DNA of 64,000 bases from Canna indica. Its lineage: Eukaryota > Streptophyta > Magnoliopsida > Zingiberales > Cannaceae. Under the pieces are notes generated by a model. The model saw only the letters and a program-made list of their open reading frames with translations, did not search any database and was not told where the DNA came from. Shown here one piece after another: positions 1 to 12,678 of this stretch. Location of the stretch: positions 29,368,501 to 29,432,500 of the forward strand of contig CP136890.1 in the NCBI GenBank assembly GCA_034359265.1, given 5' to 3'. Position numbers and translations under genes: made by a program. Every line of letters starts with the position of its first letter. Position 1 is the first letter of the stretch.

Positions 1-720
1 GCAAGTTAACATTTATTGACAATTGAAGGCTATCACAAAAATTGGAGAAAGAAAAAAATTTATGGAATTCTTCAAGAAATGAGGTATGTGCTTTAATTTG
101 GTAAATATTCTTGCATGACACCTCGTTTCTCTTGATTGAATCAATTTCATGCTTACAAATGATCTTACATGTTGTTTGAATAAAATAGCTCAAATAAGAA
201 ATTTGGATTAGTAAAAAACTCCAAATCTTGACTATCTTGTGATTACATAATGTAGATAGATTTTGAATTAGGAATCTTGTTTGGTGATTGACAAATTTGT
301 CACGAACATAAATTGCAAATAATTACACTTAAACAAGTATCTTGATGAATACATAAAGTTTTACATTTCAAGCAAATAAAATTCTCGATGAGAAAATATA
401 ATACAAAAATTCGATATATATGATTAAAATTGCATAAAATTTCAAAAAAAATCTATATGCTTAAAAACATCATTATAAGTGATCTAGACAAGATCTTACC
501 AGATCAAGGCGCTCTACGATAGAATTCTAAGATTTTGTGCAAAGTCCAAATATTTACAAAAAGCCACTGTGAACTTGAGAATTTTCTAGAAAATTGTAGA
601 GAGATTATTTTTTAATGATTCTTGACTTTTTGGAATCCTCATGAAGCCTAGTTCATGTGAAAAAAAAGTTTCATAAAATTCCAATATATAGATCTCTCAA
701 AATAATTTTTTTGTAAGCCT
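1..720 (+). other. Non-coding internal region of E1
   Basis: There is no ORF of note. The AT-rich sequence is alignable by eye to the E2 segment around 20830-21720, for example the stretch on a C-terminal 'Actttttggaatcctcatg'-like block near 628-650 matching 21626-21650. It separates the gag part of the family from the ORF2 cassette. Confidence 0.6.
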
Positions 721-736
721 AGAAAACACATTCTAG

Positions 737-944
737 CTCGAGCGATCGCACGACATGCGACCGCCCGATCGATCGCCGGACAGAAATTGATACTGTCCAC
801 CCATTTGGTCAACTGTTTTAATCCCAGCCCTTCAACTTAAGCTTTTAAGCCCGAAACTAGGGCTTCTTTGATCATTTCAACCGGCCACTCAGCCCTTTTC
901 CTTGGATCTTAAGGTTTCTTCTCCTCTTCTAAGGTAAAAACTCA
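737..944 (+). promoter_or_regulatory. Promoter-like region and leader upstream of ORF2 (E1 copy)
   Basis: A cluster of GATCG/CGATCG motifs at about 737-782 is followed by a TTTTAAG-type TATA-like stretch near 838-850 and a pyrimidine-rich leader that includes AAACTAGGGCTTC. The leader ends at a possible splice donor, AAG|GTAAAAA near 932-945. The same order is found in E2 at 21738-21964. Function as a promoter is inferred; only the arrangement is seen. Confidence 0.45.
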
Positions 945-1515
945 ACTTTTAGCTCTAATACATGAGTTAGTTCATCAGATTGAGTGGATTCTTCACCTTC
1001 CTTCTCTCTATGTCTAGATTCACTCATAAAAATCATGATTCATGTTTCATTTTCTATGCATGGTGATTTTTCTTAGTATTTTTGCTTCAAAACAAGTTCT
1101 AGAGAAGGAAAATCAAATTTCTTGCGTTAATTTCTTGTATATTTAAAAGTTTTCTCTTCATGAAATCTTAGTATTTTTAATATTTTTTTGATGTAAAAGG
1201 GAATCTTCTTGATGATTCAAATTTCTCATTTTCATCTTGCCAAAATATTAATGATTCAAACTTACGTTTGTCATTATATTTCTTAGTTTTCCTTTCGTTT
1301 GTGACCATTTTACTTTTAATTTTCTTTTGCATTCATTGGACACCTACATTGATATTTAATATTAAAATTAAATTGTTTCTCTTTCAAAAAGGCATAGAAA
1401 AAAGAGTCTTGTACAAATTTATGTTGATCTTAAAAGTGTTCATTCTCTTTGGTTTAGGTGCATACATTACTCATCAAAGCTAATCATATGTATATTATCC
1501 TAATTGTCTTGTAGA

Positions 1516-2680
1516 ATGACACCCAAGACAAAGCTTCCAAGCTTGCCCGATAATCTTTTAACCACTATAGGCAAGACTCAAGCCCCTAGGTTTGTAGACA
1601 GAGCTATCTTACAGACTCATCCAGTTAACCTAGGAGACCTAGAGAAGTATGACATTAGAAGCAAAATTGCGGCCATGGGATGGGTAGAGTATATAGGGAG
1701 GCAAGTACCAGTATGCCCCATATTGATAAAAGCATTCTTCTCCAACCTCGTGATAGATAAGGCTAGATTAGGTGACTCACTAGTTCTCAGATATGAAATT
1801 TTAAGTAAATCCATAGTAATCACCGAATCAGCCATTAGAGATGCATTTGGGTTCCCTCTGCTAGGAAGATCAATATAATATGTCTACACATTACTTTCAT
1901 GAGGATTTTCCTAGTCATGAGGTTGTGTTAGTCATTTGTCCTGAGGGTTACCAGAGGATGCTTCCTACTCAAAGCATCAAATTGTCAACCACTGCTAGGA
2001 TCATGCATCTTATCATTGCCTATAATACTTCTTAGAGCAGGACATTATGACGAGGTAACCAGTACGATCACCAGAGTGCTCTTTTATGCTATGACCCGCA
2101 GACCTATAAACGTTTCTGACCTCATGCTTCGCTACATAGCGGATGTCCATGCTTCAAAAAACAAGCCCTAGCCTATGCCACAGTAATCTCTCACTTCATC
2201 TATGCTGTTGGGGTAAACAAGTCTAAATTTGAAATAGAATCCGTGTGCAAAGCAATAGACTCCTTCACTCTAAACCATATGAAAAAACTTGAAAAATAGC
2301 GCGGTAAAAGAGTGCAGGGGGAACCTGCGGAGCACAACGATCATGATGAGGGCATGGATGAGGGAGATGTTGGTGGAAGCTCGTCAGCCGGTACTCCCAT
2401 TGAGCGTTTGGGAGATCTGGAGCATCGATTTACTCAATTTCATATCGACCAGCTGGAATGGAACAGAGGCACGAAAGGACATCTAGATGAGTACGGCCGC
2501 CGCATTGATGAGTATGGTCAAATAGTCGATGAGTACGGTCAACGTGTTGACTAGTACGATCAGAGAGTAGATGAGTACGGTCGTCGGGTTGATGAGATGT
2601 ATGGTCGGATGGATGAGATGTGGCAATACTACCAGACGCATATGCCACCTCCACCACTTGAGGATGATCAGTCCTACTGA
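1516..2680 (+). pseudogene. ORF2 of E1, broken (plant-transposon-protein-like domain with heptad repeats)
   Basis: The reading frame starts at an ATG at 1516, directly after a splice-acceptor-like TTGTCTTGTAG. The first 121 codons are open (to 1878). After that stops and frameshifts interrupt a product that would run to a stop at 2680. The N-terminal part has the pattern of the 'putative plant transposon protein' domain (Pfam Transposase_32-like): a GWVEY motif, a FFSNLV helix, a GxSIVIT-type strand and a FGFPLLG motif. The C-terminal part is a tandem seven-residue repeat built on DEYG (about 2485-2630), followed by a proline-rich acidic tail. The biochemical role is unknown to me. The domain assignment rests on motif recognition, not on a search. 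Confidence 0.6.
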
Positions 2681-3149
2681 TGCATGATGTTATTCATTCT
2701 AAGGACTTGTATTAACACTATACTTTGCTTGGCCTACTTTGTATTTGTATTTGAAACTCCTTGTCTTTAAATTTATGTAGCAATGTTGTACTTATTATTG
2801 TTGCACTTCCTTATGTATGTGATGATTGAACGATGGTGCACTAAATCATATGACCTGTCATGAATGACTCATCTCTTTGTTCAATTTATTTTTTGTGTGT
2901 CTTGCTATTCTATTTGATGGATGAAAAAAGGGGTTGAGTTAACATGTTTACGAGTTAGCATGATGATAGGGGGAGAGTTTATATATATGCATAATGATAG
3001 GGGGAGCACTAAATACAATATGCTTGTATTCATCATCGTTTAATGCTCTCAAAATATCCACTTATAAACTCATGCTTCATAGTAATTGACGAATATATTA
3101 CATATAGACTTTATTTGTTGCTCTCTATCGTCAATTATTTGTCATCATC

Positions 3150-3163
3150 AAAAAGGGGGAGAT
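3150..3163 (+). other. Polypurine tract of E1
   Basis: The purine run AAAAAGGGGGAGAT lies directly 5' of the LTR start TGTTGG, as in Ty1/copia elements, where it primes plus-strand DNA synthesis. The identical arrangement occurs in E2 at 24200-24212. Confidence 0.85.
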
Positions 3164-4501
3164 TGTTGGCCGAAGGTTTTTTTCCTTCGTGCTCTATTCT
3201 CTTCATGATTATTTTGATGATAACAAACCAAGTTCTTGAAGCATGAAGGTCGCAGGATCAATAAAGGACAAAAGTTGGTTTTATGTCTTGCGACATCAGT
3301 CTCGATACAATGAATCACAAGAGCTCGATGCGTGCACCAAAGACATATTGGAAGAATCGAAAGAACATATGAAGCACGCCGAAGGGCGAAACCTGGAAAC
3401 AAAGCGCACAACGAGAAGACCCAAAGAAGAGCTTTCTAGCCCAAGTTTGGTCGACCGACCGGTCTACCGAATATTGCAAAAAATTGGCAATGGCTAATTC
3501 GGTCGACCGATCGTTCGATTGAATGTGGTAAAAAATGGGCAGTAGCCAATTCGGTCGACCGATCGATCGATCGAATGTGGCAAGAAATTGGCAGTAGCCA
3601 ATTCGATCGACCAGTCGATCGACCGAAGTGTGCTCAGAAGCGGCAGAGTGCCACGGTCGCTTGGGTGGTCGATCGATGATCGAACGGCAAGCGACCGGGC
3701 GTTGCCAACGGGCAGAAAAAAGCCCGTTGATGACACCCTGGTTTGGGGGGGTTATCAATTCCCTCTTAAAACCCCCTCCTCACTAGTTGTTGATGCATCA
3801 AAAACTAAAAGAGTGATCCTAAGCATCTTCTAAGCCCTTTCTTGATCAAATCTTCCAACCCTAGCTCTTGATCCCTCAATCTCAAGTATTCATCTTTGGA
3901 GGGTCATTCAAGCTTGCTAGGTTCAACAAGAAGAGGTGATTCTGTTGTAATAACTCATCTCTTATCTCTTCTTGTGATTGAAGTATTTTTGGTTTGGTTT
4001 TGATTGTATAAATTGATCGTGTGATAGACCTTGTGTGTGGTCTAGTTAGTTTTTTGGTAACCTTGGTATTTAAGGTGTAAAGCCACTTGTGTAAAACTAG
4101 ATTAGGAGTTGTTCTTAGAAATTGAGGTGGGAAAGCTCACTCGGTGTGAAGGTGGATACTTCCGGGTGTGGAAGTACCTTTTAAGGGAGTGTAGGGTCTT
4201 TCTGGTATAAAAGTTTTCAATTATAAGCTACTCTTAATATAGTGGATTTGTGTGTGAAATCCTAAGTACGAGTCTTAGGTAGTGGAGTAGGCAGTTAGCC
4301 GAATCACTAGAAAATTTTTTGTGTTAGCATTATTCTTCTTGTGATTGCTTAATTGCTTTATTTCATCACCTCTTTGTCTAATCATCAAATTATGAATTGC
4401 CTAAATTGTAAGAAAATAATTAAACACGAAAAGTCGAAATTAGGCAAAAGATTTAGTTAACACACTATTCCCACCCCTCTAGTGTGGCCATTTCACGAAC
4501 A
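3164..4501 (+). repeat. 3' LTR of E1
   Basis: It starts TGTTGGCC and ends CGAACA (family consensus CCAACA). It holds the family landmarks in order: a GTCGACC/GATCGATC array at about 3449-3690, a hairpin CAACGGGC/GCCCGTTG at 3706-3729, and the U5 landmarks (GTAAAGCCACTTGTGTAAA near 4078, GTAGTGGAGTAGGC near 4279, CACACTATTC near 4461). Length is about 1.34 kb. Confidence 0.85.
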
Positions 4502-4529
4502 AGGACGATCCTAAGCTCTGATACCAAAT
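4502..4529 (-). other. Primer binding site and internal edge of minus element F
   Basis: On the minus strand the sequence reads TTTGGTATCAGAGCTTAGG right after the LTR end TATAACA. This is the standard plant primer binding site complementary to initiator tRNA-Met. Only this short piece of the internal region of F remains before E1 interrupts it. Confidence 0.75.
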
Positions 4530-6823
4530 TGTTATACCCCGCCTAGGCTTATCCCTAGATAAGGGACCTCACCCAAGAGAAGTGCAACCAGAAACAGAAC
4601 AACAATAACATGTAGGCAGAATTTAAAATTCAAATCAGATTCATAACTCAAATTCAAAGCAACAGTCCAACACAATACTAACAAACGAGAGTCCAGCAGT
4701 CCATCAAGGAAAAAGAGGATCAAAGTTTAGTCCAAAAATCTAAACAAGTCGAATAGTTAATAGAAGTTAACAGTTCAACTAAGGAAAAGGGAAACTAAGA
4801 TAACATGCGGAAGACGTCTCCTCCTCCAATACTCTAGCTACCCCATAATGATCTACCGTCATACCTGATGATCTGAGGCAAAAACAACAACAATTAGCAG
4901 AAGGTTGAGTATGATTTCAACAATATGCTATGATGTCATTGCACACAACGGAAGATATGATTCAATGATTATTTAATGCCTCTACACTAAATAAATATGT
5001 CAACTAATTATATACATGTGTGCAAGGTTATAGACCAATCAAAAGCGTAGTGGACATTGGGTTCCTCCCGTACTCTCACACCTCCGAGAGTGGCACCTCA
5101 AGCCCGCTCCAGCTGGAGATGCGACTATCTAATAGATTGCCCGCCGACGTCTAATACCGCGACGCCGCACACACACACTTGTGTGGTAAGTAGGTGATCA
5201 CTGGTGTCACTTGCCCTACACTTCGAGCAATAATAATATTGTCCAAGGCCACCACCCAAAACTAGATCAACAATGTAACATGCCAACGATTTACACAAGC
5301 ACAACTCAACTAATGGAGAATGCTAGTAATCAAGACGTCATGTATGAATTAAATATATAAATGACTATATAATGATGTTACCAACAGATACGACATGCAA
5401 CTATCTCTACTAGCATCCTCAATTATTAAGCATATAAAAATATCATTCTTTCAATATATATCAATAAATATGCATAAAGAGCTTCAAAGACAGTTGATAT
5501 CAAATTTCAATGGAATAGAACAACAAGATAATATTTCGACATAGGATAACTACTGATCTAGGATGAGATTCACCTTAATAACTATTATGCAACAAAACAA
5601 CTCAGATTGAAACATAAAAACAATTCAAATAATGTTTTCTGACTCGGCACACAAAATGAGGCAATGAGCACCTACCGTTTTCAAAATTTGAAAGCCAAAA
5701 GGTGAAACAGACCTCACCAATAAATTCAGGACGTCGAGTAGGTAAAGATTCATATATAATAAGACTATTTTTGACTAACTATAAAGCCTCAAAATAATAT
5801 TTCAAATATCAACAAATATTCCAAAATAACAACTTAAATAAGTTCATGTTACAACGTTTGTAACAGTGCTATAATCCATAAATCACTGCTACACTCGTAG
5901 TGTTACCAACTACAACCCATGATGCTAACTTATTACATATAACATAATATAACACTACTACATGGATTAAAGCATTAAGTCATAATATATCACCGTTACA
6001 AGAAGATAACACCGATATAAACTCTACCCTTCATCTTCCCCGACTAAAGTAGGGTACTTCCTACGCCTCCCACAGCCTGCTGCTGCTGTCGCCTGCTTGA
6101 TCCGATCAGATAAGGTCCTCATCGGGACTCTCGACGTCTAACGATGACTCGCCGCTGCTTGACGCACGACGACGACTCCGAATAATCGAATACGGCTGCC
6201 GCAAGGGTCGGGGCAGCCACTTGTCACGGCTAACGCAACACCCGGCGGCACCAGCCTACACATCGGCTGTGGCAGCACCTGGCCTGGCAACGACCGCACT
6301 TGGCAGCGGCGGTGTGCTGCCAAGCCATCGGACCAGGGATGATCTCGGCTCGACGCTCCTAGCAGCGTCGATCAGAGCCCCTCCTGGCCGCCATCTTGCT
6401 AATGACCCAGACTATCGATGAAAGATCCGATGATCTGACGATGAGAAACACAAACATGGATCGTCGACGAGAACACAAACAGAAAGTACAGTACATAAAA
6501 TCGCATAAAATCTCGGAAATATCGCGGAATCACAAATCAGCAACAAGGATCCTAGAATCTCATCCTAAGAAAAATGTTACCCTACACGAAGGTAAAGGAG
6601 TGTTACCCTTCAAAGTCGCACACTGCCGCTACGATCCGTCGCGAGTTCTCGATCTCCGCGGTACTCGTTGGCAGCAACTACGAGATAAAAAGGGGTTAGG
6701 GCGACTTAAATAAGTGATTAATCACACCCCTTTTACAAAAATACCTCTGAACATCAATAATTACAAAACAGTCCCCCTCGATGATTAATTATTAAATCTA
6801 TTAATTAAATTCTGGGCTTAACA
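4530..6823 (-). repeat. LTR of element F (gypsy type, minus)
   Basis: On the plus strand it starts TGTTATACCCC and ends GGGCTTAACA, so both ends show the TGTTA/TAACA inverted termini of an LTR. The primer binding site on the left identifies it as the 5' LTR of a minus element. It contains a run of short hairpins (5072-5091, 5107-5118, 5127-5137) and a GC-rich stretch near 6060-6400. The right flank ATTAT is the likely start of the target site in G2. The ORFs of about 61-105 codons at 6138-6713 are not supported as genes. Confidence 0.75.
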
Positions 6824-9405
6824 ATTATGGTTTCAGTGGGAAAATTTGGATGCATGTCGGAGTGAGCCGAGTGAATCGCTAATAGGCGCGAATTGAGCTA
6901 CGATCCTTACACATAAGCAAAATAATTTTGTTTAAGTTGACTTGGACTCGAGTCGCGTCTGAGGGTTCAATCGGAACTCAAACCGGATGAGTATAGGCCC
7001 ATATATGGCTTATTTAAGTTATAGGGGCAATGTGGTAATTTGAAAAAATAATAATTTTGTTTTAACTAGGGACTATACGACGCTTGGGGAAGCCCGCACA
7101 CATCCCTAGGTCGAGTGGAGGTAGAAGCCGCTTGGGTGGAGATTGGATTCCGAGAGGACGCCGAAGCCGATTGACGCAAGGATTCAAGGATTTTCTTTCT
7201 CCTACTCCTAGGTCTTCTTCTCGTTAAGGTGAGTGGCTAGTTTTATTTCTTTAAATGAAATTTTCTCCATGTTTGGCCCGTCATGTGAGAGGGGAGAGCA
7301 ATGTCTCAGTTTGGGGTTGGATAGGGCAGCCCTAAATATGGGGCCGGCGGGTTAATGAGGGGTTCTTGAATTGGAATTCCTTATTATTTCCTTGATAATT
7401 ATTGATTTTTGGTTGTGTTGTTGGAAGAAAATATGAGTCATTGATGCAAGGAGTTGGTGTATGTCGGTTTTGGGGAAAGACCATAAGTCTCTAGGGCCGG
7501 CATCTTTGATTAGTGTAGAACCTTAGAGACTTACTATTTCTCATTCATGAAAATATGGAAGGTTGTATAGCTTGGTGATAGTATGGGTCACCTTGTTAGG
7601 GTGTACTCGAATATGGATAGTGCTCAAATGGGTTAAGGGCCGGGTGTCCCTAAAATAAAGACTTACTTCCGGGTTGAGATAAACCTAGGAAATTGGTGTA
7701 AAGTAAAGAGTTGTAATTTGGAAATGGTAGAAAAATACTGATTTAGGATTTAAAAGATGTTTGATGTTATCATATTATGTGTACTACCGATATAGGGCTC
7801 ATGTTGTACTAGTATTTCACTATGGAAACTTTGTTAATTCTTATGTTTTCCTTATCACTGATTTATTGTAGGTTAAGTATGCCAAGGCATGTTTAAAATA
7901 GGAGAAATCGGAAATATGGTTAGGAGTGGTTGGTTGTAAATGAGTTAGTGGTTAAGGGTAGTGAACTGCCCAGAAATTTATATTTTATGCCAATTTGACA
8001 CTTAATTTGGAGATTGAGGAGTCGTCCGTTTTGTACAAACTCTTGGGGTAAGATTGTAGGGTACTAGTACAGCTTCCACACTAAATTTTAGCGAATTCTG
8101 AGTTGAAGAGACTGGGTTTATAAAATTAATTTGAGAGCTACTCAAAACTACCCAATTCTGCACATAGCAGAATTTGTGATAAGTTGAAAGTTTGACGCGA
8201 TATTCGAAAGATGAATTCTTGTCTTATGATAGTGAAATTTGGAATATCCTTGCGGGGTATGTGGACAACCATACAAATCTAGTTTGAAAGAAAAAGAAAA
8301 AGAATTGACTTAGTTTTGAATTTTCTAAGATTGCAACTCAAATAGAAAAATCTGCTAGAGGTTGCAGAAATTTCAGGATAGGAAGTTCGTCACGCTGTTT
8401 CGTGATTGACCAGTTGTCCAAATGATCTTAAATTTTGTGGATAGATTGTGTGATATACAGGCTTGATATTCTATGAGTTCCATAGCAATATCACTTAAAA
8501 CTAGTGGTTTCGTAGAAGTGTCAAAAGTGAATCTGTTAACATTTGAGCAGTGCCGAAATTTGGCAAAGTGTTGGGTGTTGTCTTGAGTATACTTAAGGAA
8601 TGAATTGTTTTGATGTTTATGTTTTGTCATTATGATATACTTGATATTTACTGCTATTATGATAATAATAGCTGATATTGATATGGTTTATAAATTTATA
8701 TTATTGTTTTGTTTTATCTCCCTGGGATGTGACTAATGAATTGAGACTCCAACTGTTGATGGGGAAAAAGTCTCGAAGAGACGGATTCAGAAACCCACTC
8801 GGTGACGGGAAATGCCCGAAGAGACGATGTTGGGAATATGAGGTTCCGATCGGTGATGGGAAAGGTCCCAAAGAGACGGCTCCGGAAGCCCATCCAGTGA
8901 CAACATGGAGCCCGATGAGACGGATATGGGTCGGGTGATATGTCGGGAGGCCACTCTGACAATTAACCTATTGTGTGACATTTGACAGAGGTAGATTCCC
9001 GACTTGTGATGGACCGCGACTAAAGGGAGAGGTGGCAGGTAGTGCGCGGGTCCTGAAGGTGAATCCAGGATGGGCTTGTTATGCTTATTATGTTCATTAT
9101 GTTCATTGAGTTGTTATGTTTATTCTGCTTTTTGGACTCATGCCCTCCTACTTATGTGTGCAGGTTAAGGTGCGGCTCATGAAGCCTGATGCAGTTGACG
9201 GTATAAGCTCAGCAAGAAGATTTCCCCAATCGTAGTTAGATAGTCATGGAGTCATGTTTCTTTTATTTTGCATCCGGTTATTTCTGTAGTACTCGTAGTC
9301 TCTTATGAGATTTTCATGTGCCATGAGCTAGTGCTGTTATGTTGGAGTATTAACCTTTGAATTCATATTTATATATATGCATTTCACTTGTATTCTTGTG
9401 GAATG
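6824..9405 (+). repeat. LTR fragment G2 (Ty3/gypsy type, plus)
   Basis: It resembles the large gypsy LTRs elsewhere in the window. It has a U3-like segment, an exon-like leader ending in AAG|GTGAGTGG near 7228, a long AT-rich middle, a tandem hairpin array (8757-8935) and a U5-like tail. The left end is cut by insertion of F. The right end stops near 9405, without the usual gypsy LTR end. No internal region is present. Confidence 0.6.
8757..8935 (+). repeat. Tandem hairpin array in LTR G2
   Basis: Four units of about 45-50 bases each carry a GGG...CCC inverted pair (for example GGGAAATGCCC) followed by GAAGAGACG or AAAGAGACGG. The small ORFs that cross it on both strands are by-products of the array. 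Confidence 0.7.
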
Positions 9406-9610
9406 CATCATCACTACTGGCGGAGCTGTAAGGATGCCTCACGCCGGGACGTTAAGGCATCATCGCTACCGGCGGAGGCGCGGAGTAGTGGCCATCGGCC
9501 CATCGCAGATTCGCTCGCACATCACAGCGGACTAGCGGAGCAGTAAGGACGCCTCACACCTGGACGTTGAGGCATCATCGCTACAAGCGGAGGCACGGAG
9601 CAGTGCCACA
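9406..9610. repeat. Two-copy tandem repeat, period about 113 bp
   Basis: A GC-rich segment of about 77 bases (starting CTGGCGGAGCTGTAAGGATG at 9418) recurs at about 9531 with few changes. No coding potential is visible. Its relation to the following degraded element is unclear. Confidence 0.6.
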
Positions 9611-10746
9611 TATATTATCACCGCCGACACCGGAGCATCATCGTATATTCACATCATTCTCTACACTTCGTCGTTACTCGTGTCATTACGCGTCCTCCTG
9701 ATCTCTCTGCAAATATCTTCAATCCTAGATAGTGCCGCTAGACATCATCCTCTACGTTGTGCCGCCGCCCGCCGGAGCAGTGCGTCTCCACTTTGCAATC
9801 GATGCTTCATCGGTTCATCTTCTTCGGTTATTCGTAAATCTCAAATTCCAAGTCCAGGTAAGTAAATAAGAACTATATTATATATTAGAAATGAGTTTTA
9901 AGTCAACAACAATCCTCATTATAGTGATTAATTATATATTTTAGAAATCATTACTTGCTTCCCACTTGTATGCTCGAGCACTCAAAGACTCAAAGTCAAA
10001 GTCAAAGTTTCATCTTCGTCTTCCTCCTGAGTCTAGGTAAGAAATATATTATATATTAAAATTTAGAAATAGTTTTAACTTTTAAATCACCACTGCAATT
10101 AACAAAGACTTATATATTTATTATTGATTTTATAAAAGTTTAGGTTATGTTATGAATTGATTAATATTTATTATTTTAAAGCTAAGAGTTGATTTTCAAT
10201 TTAATTAAATATATTGCTTAAATGTATTAAATAGGTTATGGATATATTGCTTAAATGTATTAAATATGTTATGGATATATTTCTCAAAAGAAAAACACCA
10301 TTAGAAATATTGCTTAAATGTATTATATTGTTTAAATGTATTAAATAGGTTATGGATATATTTCTCAAAAGAAAAACACCATTAGAAATCATTGATTAAA
10401 TTATGAAGAAAGACTTTGTAAATTTTTTAAAATATTTATTTTGACACAATAAAAGTTTGATTTATATTTAGGATCATTTGATAAGTATTTTTAAAAATAA
10501 AAAAATTAAAAATATTGCACCCCCTTAGTTTGGGGTCTTGGCTTCGCCACGGGACACAAGTGTAGTATTCGACTTATTAAACAAGCCGAAAAGATGATGA
10601 CATTGATTTTTCATTTAAAATATTTATAAAAAGTCGAAGCGGATGATGAGGAGTTCTGGATTCTTTTAAAATAAAAAATTATTATTTCATCCATGTTATA
10701 GCAAGCTATATCATCATTTTAAGAGGCTTGTTGATAGAAAATAGAC
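9611..10746 (+). other. Degraded, probably transposon-derived DNA
   Basis: There is no convincing ORF. Exon-like CT-rich sequence with donor-like CAG|GTAAGT sites lies near 9858 and 10035. It is followed by AT-rich sequence with an internal direct repeat (10210-10390), and by a segment near 10520-10550 reading CCCCTTAGTTTGGGGTCTTGG and then TTCGCCAC, which is typical of the end of hAT-like plant elements. The other end of such an element was not found. Confidence 0.4.
10210..10390. repeat. Direct repeats in AT-rich DNA
   Basis: The segment built from TTGCTTAAATGTATTAAATA, GGTTATGGATATAT and TCTCAAAAGAAAAACACCAT occurs twice in full, with additional partial copies. No known function. Confidence 0.7.
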
Positions 10747-10754
10747 GATCGAAT

Positions 10755-11790
10755 CAGTGGCGGAAGTAGAAATTTCAATGAGGGAGCTTAATTTAGGATA
10801 TATTATTTTAACTCTTTATTTTCAAATTTTTTAATTAAAATCACAACTTATAATAGTGCAATTTTTTTTCTATTTTTATATTTTAAAAATATTGCTAAAA
10901 TATTTAAATTAAAAATAATTAAAGCTCTTGTGAAAATTCTTTCATCTAAATAATCCAAAGCAAGCTCTACTATGATGCGGTTGTCGTCTTACTCATCTCG
11001 AGTGCCAACTTTATGAAGTTATATGAAAAAAATTAAAAAATTAGTAAGAGATTAACAAAATTACAAATACATACAGAAAAATAATTGCTCTTTGTTGCAT
11101 TAATAGTACTTAATATTACATTAAAAGTAAAAATCAACTTGACACCGTGAAGATGTATTATATAATTAATATAGATGTATTTTAGATTTGTATTCTCAAT
11201 TAAATAAATTTCACAATCATGGATGAAATATAACATAATTTTTATTCATTTTCTTGGATGCTTGATGAGAAAATTAATTATTCAATCATATATTGAATAA
11301 CTCATACGCAAAAGTTCACACAACTTTAAAATATGAGCATAGATAATAGCATAGAAAAAAATATTAGAAATAAATTAAACCAACATGAGAGCTTTAGATG
11401 TAAAAAATCAATAGAGAAAATTTTGAATTTAGCTTATAAACTAATAGAGAAAATTTTGAAGTTAAATGAGAAATTAATAGAGAATTTTTTTAAAAAAAAA
11501 AATTAAAAAAATAGATTTTATATTTAGCCATTACGAAAAAAAGGTAAATAATAAATATAGAAGATAAGAGATGAGATTCAAACCTAAGATTTATAAGCAA
11601 AAACTCAAATTAACTAACCACTAAGCTATGAATAAATTAGTAATAAAAATTGAAATTAATAATAGTAATGTAATTTTATTATATATATATATATTTAAAA
11701 TTATTAAATTATATTTAATATTTTATATTTTGAAAAATTTCAAGGGGACAACCCCTTGTCCCTAGTGTCCCTAGTGTGAGTCCATCCCTG
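10755..11790. mobile_element. Non-autonomous hAT-type DNA transposon
   Basis: The ends are CAGTGGCGGA at the left and TCCATCCCTG at the right (reverse complement CAGGGATGGA), a hAT-like terminal inverted repeat. The element is flanked by an exact 8-base duplication, GATCGAAT (10747-10754 and 11791-11798), the length expected for hAT. It is 1036 bp, very AT-rich, and has no transposase ORF. The right subterminal region ends in GGGGACAACCCCTTGTCCC. Confidence 0.9.
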
Positions 11791-11798
11791 GATCGAAT

Positions 11799-12443
11799 AC
11801 AACTGAGATAATATTGTGAGTACAAGCTAGCTTCAATTGGAATAAATAAAAAAATTTGGATTGAGATGAAAAAAAAGTCTCAAAGTTGAAAACATATCTA
11901 AGTAATTTTCCTTCAAAACCAGGTTCGTAAGTGTGCAAGTTTGGTAAAGCGGCTCATCACTGCAAAATTCTACTCCCACCATCAAACATGACACAGATTG
12001 CTGCAGCTGGTATCATAGACGATGAGTCTACCTTTTATTTTGTTATTTCTTTTGCTCCCTCATTTTTTTTGTCTTTCTTTCATATTTTTTTTAATCTTTA
12101 GCTCTTATCCTCGTATCATTTCATATATTTTGGAATGTAATGCAGCGCAATTTCTTTCTAGCTAGAAAAAGTGACTTGATCAATTTCTAATGTGAATTTA
12201 AAAAAGAAAATGTTATTTTCTCTATATTTCCTTTCTCGTTTATTTCTATTCTTCTTGGTTTCATTCTTGTTAACCAAATATCTCAAACAGTAATAATTAA
12301 TCCTAATATTATTTGATATGTATACATCTCTACGCAATGACCAGGCTAAATGAGAATATCTCCAGCTTGAACTCGGAAGGCGGTCAAAAAGCCAATCAAC
12401 CTTTATATAATTGAAAGCCAAAGAAAGATCCAAAATATGCTCT
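11799..12443. other. Intergenic DNA downstream of the ELF4-like gene
   Basis: AT-rich, with no ORF or repeat I can support. The 3' part of the minus-strand ELF4-like transcript may extend into it. An AATAAA-like signal for that strand lies near 12235-12245 but is not decisive. Confidence 0.4.
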
Positions 12444-12678
12444 CTAGCTGTTTGCTAAAAAGGCATCTTCTCGACCCCACTTGAGTCTGCACGCAAACCT
12501 TCTCTTTGATTCCACAGCAACAACACAACAACAACAACAACACAAGCAGCTGATTTCTTCCTTCGTATCGACATCATTCCGAGCTAAAAGAGTTTGTTTA
12601 CATTCACGCAATGCAGCCAGCCAATCGCCTGCTGTTTCGTCATTGCCTCCAATCCTACTTTGGTGCATTGTTCTTCTT

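Larger units (their letters stand above)
1..4501 (+). mobile_element. Element E1: 3' part of a pol-less Ty1/copia-derived retrotransposon
   Basis: The window opens inside the internal region of an element that ends with ORF2 remnants, a polypurine tract and a 3' LTR. The order and sequence match the 3' half of complete element E2 (17356-25730): AT-rich non-coding stretch, GATCG-rich promoter-like segment, leader, intron, ORF2, PPT, LTR. Its gag and 5' LTR lie to the left of the window. It is inserted in the internal end of minus element F, just beyond F's primer binding site. The 5 bases after the LTR are AGGAC; the partner target duplication cannot be seen. Confidence 0.85.

Noticed and set aside
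8678..8981. Overlapping ORFs of 64-86 codons on both strands
   Set aside because: They cross the tandem hairpin array of the G2 LTR and exist on both strands, as expected from repeat structure.
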